Positions 60,078 to 64,000 of a stretch of DNA of 64,000 nt are shown here, piece after piece (position 1 is the stretch's first letter; every line of letters starts with the position of its first letter). The notes under the pieces are model-generated. The model ran no database searches, was not told the origin of the DNA, and saw only the letters and a program-made list of their open reading frames with translations. Both the position numbers and the translations under genes were made by a program. Location of the stretch: assembly GCA_963710165.1 (NCBI GenBank), contig CAVPYZ010000001.1, forward strand, positions 186,001 through 250,000. Direction: 5' to 3'. The stretch is from JACKIP01 sp963710165 (GTDB taxonomy: Bacteria > Pseudomonadota > Alphaproteobacteria > Micavibrionales > Micavibrionaceae).

Positions 60078-61747
60078 ATGAGTGCTAAACAAGTAATACA
60101 TGGAAACTCTGCCCGCCAGCGTATGGCAAAGGGTGCAGAAGAAGCAGTAAAAGCGATTGCTGTCACATTGGGGCCAAAGGGTCGTAACGTTTTGATCGAA
60201 AAATCATTCGGTGCGCCACGTGTCACAAAAGACGGTGTCACAGTTGCCAAAGAAATGGAATTCGAAGATAAATTCGAAAATATGGGCGCGCAGATGATTA
60301 AAGACATCTGTTCAAAGCAAAATGACATTTCCGGTGACGGTACAACAACAACAGCCGTGATCGCGCGTACAATTATTCGCGAAGGTCAAAAAGCGGTTGC
60401 TGCGGGTATGAACCCGATGGACCTGAAACGCGGTATTGATATGGCTGTTGCAAAAGCAGTTGAAGAAATTAAAGCGTGTTTCAAAACCTGTCAAAGATAA
60501 TGCCGCCATTCGTAACGTAGCGCTTGTTTCTGCCAATTATGACGAAGATATTGCAGATAAAATGGCAGAAGCTATGGATAAGGTCGGCAATGAAGGCGTT
60601 ATCACTGTTGAAGAAAACAAATCAATGGAAACAACCTTGGAAACTGTGGAAGGTATGCAGTTTGACCGTGGGTATTTGTCTCCATATTTCGTTACAAACC
60701 CTGAGAAAATGGTTTGTGAGCTTGATAAGCCGTTTATTCTTCTTCATGAGAAAAAATTGTCTAACTTGCAGGCGATGTTGCCGGTTCTTGAAGCCGTTGT
60801 GCAGTCAGTCACGTCCGCTTCTGATTATTGCAGAAGATATTGAAGGCGAAGCACTTGCAACACTTGTTGTGAATAAGCTTCGCGGTGGTTTGAAAGTTGC
60901 AGCTGTGAAAGCCCCTGGTTTTGGTGACCGTCGTAAGGCAATGATGGAAGACATGGCGATTTTGACAGGTGCGGAACTTGTATCTGAAGATATGGGTATC
61001 AAGCTTGAAAACGTTGGTCTTGAAATGCTGGGAACAGCCGAAAAAGTCCGTATTACAAAAGATGATACAACAATCATTGATGGTGCAGGCGACAAGGCAA
61101 ATCTGGAAGCACGTTGTGGCCAGATCAAGAACCAGATCGAAGATACAACATCCGACTATGATAAAGAAAAACTTCAAGAACGTTTGGCCAAGCTGGCTGG
61201 CGGTGTTGCAGTGATCCGTGTTGGTGGTGCATCCGAAGTTGAAGTGAAAGAGAAAAAAGACCGCGTTGACGACGCACTTCACGCAACACGCGCAGCTGTG
61301 GAAGAGGGTATTGTCCCCGGTGGTGGTATTGCACTTCTTTACGCCGCGCAAGCTTTGAAGGACATGAAAGGCGCAAATAACGACCAACAGGTTGGTATTG
61401 ATGTCGTTCGTCGTGCGATGCAAGCGCCAGTTCGTCAGATTGCTGAAAATGCAGGCGCAGAAGGTTCCGTCGTTGTTGGTAAGCTAATGGATCAGAAAGA
61501 CACAAATTTCGGGTTCAACGCACAAACCAACGAATATACTGATATGGCAAAAGCCGGTATCATCGACCCGACAAAAGTTGTTCGTACAGCATTACAAGAT
61601 GCGGCATCTGTGGCCTCACTTCTCATCACAACAGAAGCAATGGTTGCCGAAGCCCCGCAAAAAGAAGCTGCCAATGATATGGGCGCCGCCATGGGTGGTA
61701 TGGACCCAATGGGTGGCATGGGCGGAATGGGCGGTATGGGCTTCTAA
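60078..61747 (+). CDS. groEL: Chaperonin GroEL, reading frame broken twice in this sequence
   Basis: The 60-kDa chaperonin, spread over three frames. Frame one, from 60078, has SAKQVIHGNSARQRMAKGAE and ISGDGTTTTAV. It breaks near 60474, where removing the G in AAAGCG gives EEIKRVSKPVKDN. Frame two continues to VLEAVVQS and breaks near 60808, where removing one G gives QSSRPLLIIAEDIEG. Frame three runs to the GGM tail, MGGMGGMGGMGF. Repaired length is ~555 residues, matching the family. GroEL is essential, with no other copy in the window, so sequence errors are the favoured explanation. It lies behind groES. Confidence 0.85.
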
Positions 61748-61775
61748 GTCAAACCGTTTATTCTTTAAAAATCAT

Positions 61776-61804
61776 AAAAGCCGCTGTTCATCAGCGGCTT
61801 TTTT
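61776..61804 (+). terminator. Rho-independent terminator of groESL
   Basis: AAAAGCCGCTG (61776-61786) pairs perfectly with CAGCGGCTTTT (61792-61802) around TTCAT. The T run continues to 61804. It lies 29 bases after groEL and just before mutM. Confidence 0.93.
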
Positions 61805-61820
61805 CTTATATATATAGTCT

Positions 61821-62657
61821 ATGCCCGAACTCCCTGAAGTTGAAACAGTCATGCGTGGTCTTAAACCTATTATAGAAGGGCAAGTAATAGATCGGGCTTT
61901 TTGCGGTGATAAAGGACTGCGAATACCATTTCCAGAAGGATTGTCAGAACGATTGACGGGGCAAAAAATTCAGAAATTATCCCGGCGCGCAAAATATATA
62001 TTTTGTCATTTGGAAAATGGCAATACGCTCATTCTTCATTTGGGAATGTCGGGGCGCGTCCGTATTTTGGCACCCAGATCAAATTCACCAGCCGAAAAAC
62101 ATGACCATTTCGAACTTAGAATGAAAGATGGTCATCATATTATTCTGAATGATGCGCGCCGTTTTGGTATGGTATTCGATGTTCTGCAAAAAGATATATC
62201 TACACATCCATCCTTTGCACATTTGGGACCTGAACCTCTTTTAGAAGAATTCAATGCTGAATATTTACGTCTAAAACTCAAAAATAAGACGAGTGCAATT
62301 AAGACAGCCATTATGGATCAGCGTATTGTGGTCGGTGTCGGTAATATTTATGCATGCGAAGCATTATACAGATCACGAATTTCGCCTAAAATGAAAGCAA
62401 GTGATTTATCTTTTCCGACACTAAGCAGATTTGTCGAAGAAATAAAAACAGTTTTGAGAGAGGCTATAGAGGCCGGAGGTTCTACATTACGTGATCATAG
62501 ATTACCGGACGGCGATTTTGGTTATTTTCAGCATACGCATTTTGTTTATGGACGTGAAAATAAGGCGTGTCTGGCGAGTGATTGCTCGGAAAACATAACC
62601 CGTATCATTCAAACAGGGCGTTCAACGTTCTATTGTGCATGTTGTCAAAAAGCATAG
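61821..62657 (+). CDS. mutM: Formamidopyrimidine-DNA glycosylase
   Basis: A 278-residue DNA glycosylase/AP lyase that removes oxidised purines such as 8-oxoguanine. It begins PELPEVETVMRGL with the catalytic Pro2 and Glu3 after Met removal. The motifs LHLGMSGRV, DARRFGMVFD and QRIVVGVGNIYACEALYRSRI are standard. The C-terminal zinc finger has four Cys (ACLASDC... then YCACCQ). In alphaproteobacteria mutM commonly precedes rpsT and dnaA, as here. The stop is followed by a 250-base gap. Confidence 0.97.
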   Translation: MPELPEVETVMRGLKPIIEGQVIDRAFCGDKGLRIPFPEGLSERLTGQKIQKLSRRAKYIFCHLENGNTLILHLGMSGRVRILAPRSNSPAEKHDHFELRMKDGHHIILNDARRFGMVFDVLQKDISTHPSFAHLGPEPLLEEFNAEYLRLKLKNKTSAIKTAIMDQRIVVGVGNIYACEALYRSRISPKMKASDLSFPTLSRFVEEIKTVLREAIEAGGSTLRDHRLPDGDFGYFQHTHFVYGRENKACLASDCSENITRIIQTGRSTFYCACCQKA

Positions 62658-62834
62658 AAAAAAATTTGAGCTTATGTATTTTAAATCCAAGGTAAAACCA
62701 TGGCGTGTAATGGCAGAAATAGAGGGAGAGTGTTTTAATCATTAATATGAAATGGTTACAGAATAACTCTTAAAAATGACCTGCTAAAATGGGAATAAAA
62801 TCAGATTGTATACGATTGAAAATAGTATTATTTC

Positions 62835-62843
62835 TGTGGATAT
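62835..62843. promoter_or_regulatory. Near-consensus DnaA box
   Basis: TGTGGATAT matches the reverse complement of the DnaA box TTATCCACA at 8 of 9 positions. It is single and lies in an AT-rich gap between mutM and rpsT, so alone it does not mark oriC. Confidence 0.35.
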
Positions 62844-62847
62844 TTCC

Positions 62848-62877
62848 TTGACAGAAGCTTTGTTATAACGCTATAAC
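62848..62877 (+). promoter_or_regulatory. Predicted rpsT promoter
   Basis: A perfect -35 TTGACA (62848-62853) and TATAAC -10 (62872-62877) are separated by 18 bases. They lie 32 bases upstream of the rpsT ATG, which has a TTAGGAGA ribosome site. The rest of 62658-62847 shows no gene. Confidence 0.7.
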
Positions 62878-62909
62878 CACAAGTCTGTAGAAATTAGGAG
62901 ATAAAAGAC

Positions 62910-63182
62910 ATGGCAAACCATGCTTCATCAAAGAAAAGAATTCGTCGTAATGACAATCGTGCCGAGATTAATGGCGCACGTCGTGGTCGTATCCGCACAT
63001 TTATTAAGAAAATAGAATTGGCTCTTGAAGAGGGCAATGCTGATAATGCGCAAGCAGCTTTAAAAGATGCGCAACCTGAAATGATGCGCGGTGTTGCCAA
63101 AGGCATATACCACAAAAATACAGTCGCTCGTAAGATTTCACGACTTTCACACCGTATCCATAAACTTAAAGTTTCAGGGTAA
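62910..63182 (+). CDS. rpsT: 30S ribosomal protein S20
   Basis: A 90-residue strongly basic ribosomal protein that binds 16S rRNA. The family start is MANHASSKKRIRRNDNRAEIN, and the helices ARRGRIRTFIKKIELALEEGN and NTVARKISRLSHRIHKLKVSG follow. An AGGAGA site lies just before the ATG. The rpsT-dnaA neighbourhood is a common alphaproteobacterial arrangement. A stable hairpin follows. Confidence 0.97.
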   Translation: MANHASSKKRIRRNDNRAEINGARRGRIRTFIKKIELALEEGNADNAQAALKDAQPEMMRGVAKGIYHKNTVARKISRLSHRIHKLKVSG

Positions 63183-63563
63183 AAAGTTCCTATTATTATT
63201 TGTATTTAGCTCTGTAAAAATTTACGGAGCTAATCCCACGTGGAGATTATAGTTATAAGAACAAATATTTCTTTTTTGAATGTTCACGTTTTTTTCTTAT
63301 TGCCCTGACCTCATTTCTTGTTGTAACGTGAGGTCATCAGCACAGAAAAAAATGTTCTGAATGAAAGCAAATTCGGAAAGTCGTATTTATAATCTTTCAT
63401 GTTCACGACACAAAAAGTCGTATAGGGGAGGGCGAAAACGCCCTAAAAAAACAAAAATTGAAGTGACGTATCTGTTTGAGAAAACCTTTTCAGGCGTTGA
63501 TAACGTGTGTTCTATGAGCAGGGTTGTGCAGAGATTAAAGATGTTAATAATGGAGTCAAAAAA
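63183..63563. promoter_or_regulatory. rpsT-dnaA intergenic region with dense inverted repeats
   Basis: 381 bases with several inverted repeats. The first, TTAGCTCTGTAAA (63207-63219) / TTTACGGAGCTAA (63222-63234), has 13 pairs with one G-T. TGACCTCA/TGAGGTCA follows (63306-63313/63329-63336). ATGAAAG/CTTTCAT (63361-63367/63394-63400), ACGAC/GTCGT (63405-63409/63417-63421) and AGGGCG/CGCCCT (63429-63434/63439-63444) follow. A direct repeat AAAGTCGTAT is at 63377 and 63414. They probably form terminator and leader structures upstream of dnaA. I saw no TTATCCACA box, so it is not clearly oriC. An open frame from 63361 lacks a ribosome site. Confidence 0.55.
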
Positions 63564-64000
63564 ATGAAGCAACCCGATAGAATTCTGAATGTTGTAGAGA
63601 ATAAAAAAGAGATAAAGCAAAAGGATGAAACAGTAAATTCTTATGCGCCTACAGCTGAAATTCAGGATCTTTGGGATCGTATTCACAAGACAATGCGCGG
63701 TGAATTCGGTGAGGCCGTTTTTCGTAGCTGGCTAAAGCCGCTTCAGCTTCAAGCATATTATCATAATACATTAGAAGTTTCCGTTCCGACGCGGTTTATT
63801 AAAGACTGGATTCAAAACCACTATTCAACGCGTATTCTGGAGATGTGCCAGAAAGAAGATAGTAATATTCAACGTATAGAATTTGTTGTGGCGCAATCTT
63901 CCTTTTCATCACTATCTATGTCTCCTGCGGAGGCAGAAGCGCAGAAACAAGTCGATCAGCCCGTTCTGGCCAAGGAAATTGAGGACGGTCCTTTCAATGA
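63564..64000 (+). CDS. dnaA: Chromosomal replication initiator DnaA, 5' part
   Basis: The first ~145 codons of DnaA, cut by the window end. Residues ~35-100 form domain I (helicase-loading): IQDLWDRIHKTMRGEFGEAVFRSWLKPL, then LEVSVPTRFIKDWIQNHYSTRILEM. Then comes a variable linker (about 105-145). The ATP-binding and DNA-binding domains lie outside the window. The start at 63564 has TGGAG about 9 bases upstream. A 30-residue N-terminal extension precedes domain I, as seen in some alphaproteobacterial DnaA. Confidence 0.93.
   Translation, partial: MKQPDRILNVVENKKEIKQKDETVNSYAPTAEIQDLWDRIHKTMRGEFGEAVFRSWLKPLQLQAYYHNTLEVSVPTRFIKDWIQNHYSTRILEMCQKEDSNIQRIEFVVAQSSFSSLSMSPAEAEAQKQVDQPVLAKEIEDGPFN

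Noticed and set aside
62658..63563. Chromosomal origin (oriC) at the dnaA border
   Set aside because: Only one near-match DnaA box was found, no cluster, and alphaproteobacterial origins are often elsewhere.
63361..63567. 68-codon basic open frame ending in an ATGA overlap with dnaA
   Set aside because: No ribosome site upstream, and it spans several inverted repeats, so the repeats are the more likely signal.
1..64000. CRISPR arrays, rRNA operons or riboswitches
   Set aside because: No regularly spaced repeats, rRNA-like stretches or convincing conserved riboswitch cores were seen.

Overview
The window comes from an alphaproteobacterial chromosome of modest GC (roughly 40%). This is inferred from gene content and order: mutM-rpsT-dnaA at the right end, sdhE between recG and mfd, rpoZ next to a bifunctional RelA/SpoT gene, purC-purS, and three proteins typical of alphaproteobacteria (the zeta/DUF1476 ATPase inhibitor, Usg and a HfaB-like CsgG protein). 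The exact genus cannot be read from the sequence. The right end probably lies in the replication-origin neighbourhood, because dnaA starts at 63564 and a near-consensus parS site lies at 41057.

Layout. 1-8431 is an exopolysaccharide locus. A leftward arm carries two glycosyltransferases and a Wzx-like flippase. A rightward arm carries an ExoY-like initiating transferase, an ExoA-like glycosyltransferase, a Wza-like outer-membrane lipoprotein, a Wzc/GumC-like chain-length protein with a degenerate kinase site, and a sugar epimerase. 8428-15945 holds a lipase-like hydrolase, a DUF2254 membrane protein, rimK with a zinc desuccinylase-like partner, an L,D-transpeptidase and a YcbK-like M15 peptidase. 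15988-18460 is a three-gene leftward set resembling the holdfast-anchor genes hfaB/hfaD/hfaA. 18757-19776 is a broken DUF2183 gene. 20336-24219 is a class Ib ribonucleotide reductase operon (nrdHIEF) behind a promoter with an NrdR box.

24363-29410 is a GC-richer, decayed mobilizable element next to tRNA-Ser(GGA). It contains an IS6-type transposase remnant, mobC with a degenerate upstream copy, a relaxase, a higBA-type toxin-antitoxin pair, an ArdC-like antirestriction remnant and the C-terminal part of a serine recombinase that reads into the tRNA gene. 29595-64000 is mostly core chromosome: glycosyltransferase, ArsR regulator, SDR, rpoZ-rsh, a FadN-like beta-oxidation enzyme, a yceI-cytochrome b561-yceI set, a VanX-like dipeptidase, recA, a PhzE/TrpEG-like fusion, recF, nadK, purS, purC, mfd, sdhE, recG, GST, usg, a methyltransferase, groES-groEL, mutM, rpsT and the start of dnaA.

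A striking property is the number of single-base frame breaks in otherwise well-preserved genes: flippase, glycosyltransferase, epimerase, DUF2183 (two), methyltransferase, groEL (two) and an AT-rich membrane gene. Because groEL is essential, assembly or sequencing errors are the simplest explanation. I found no CRISPR array, no rRNA and only one tRNA. No single unambiguous novel system stands out. The best candidates for follow-up are the holdfast-anchor-like trio, the inverted-repeat-rich leader before dnaA, the parS-like palindrome before recA, and the remnant element whose recombinase shares its 3' end with a tRNA.
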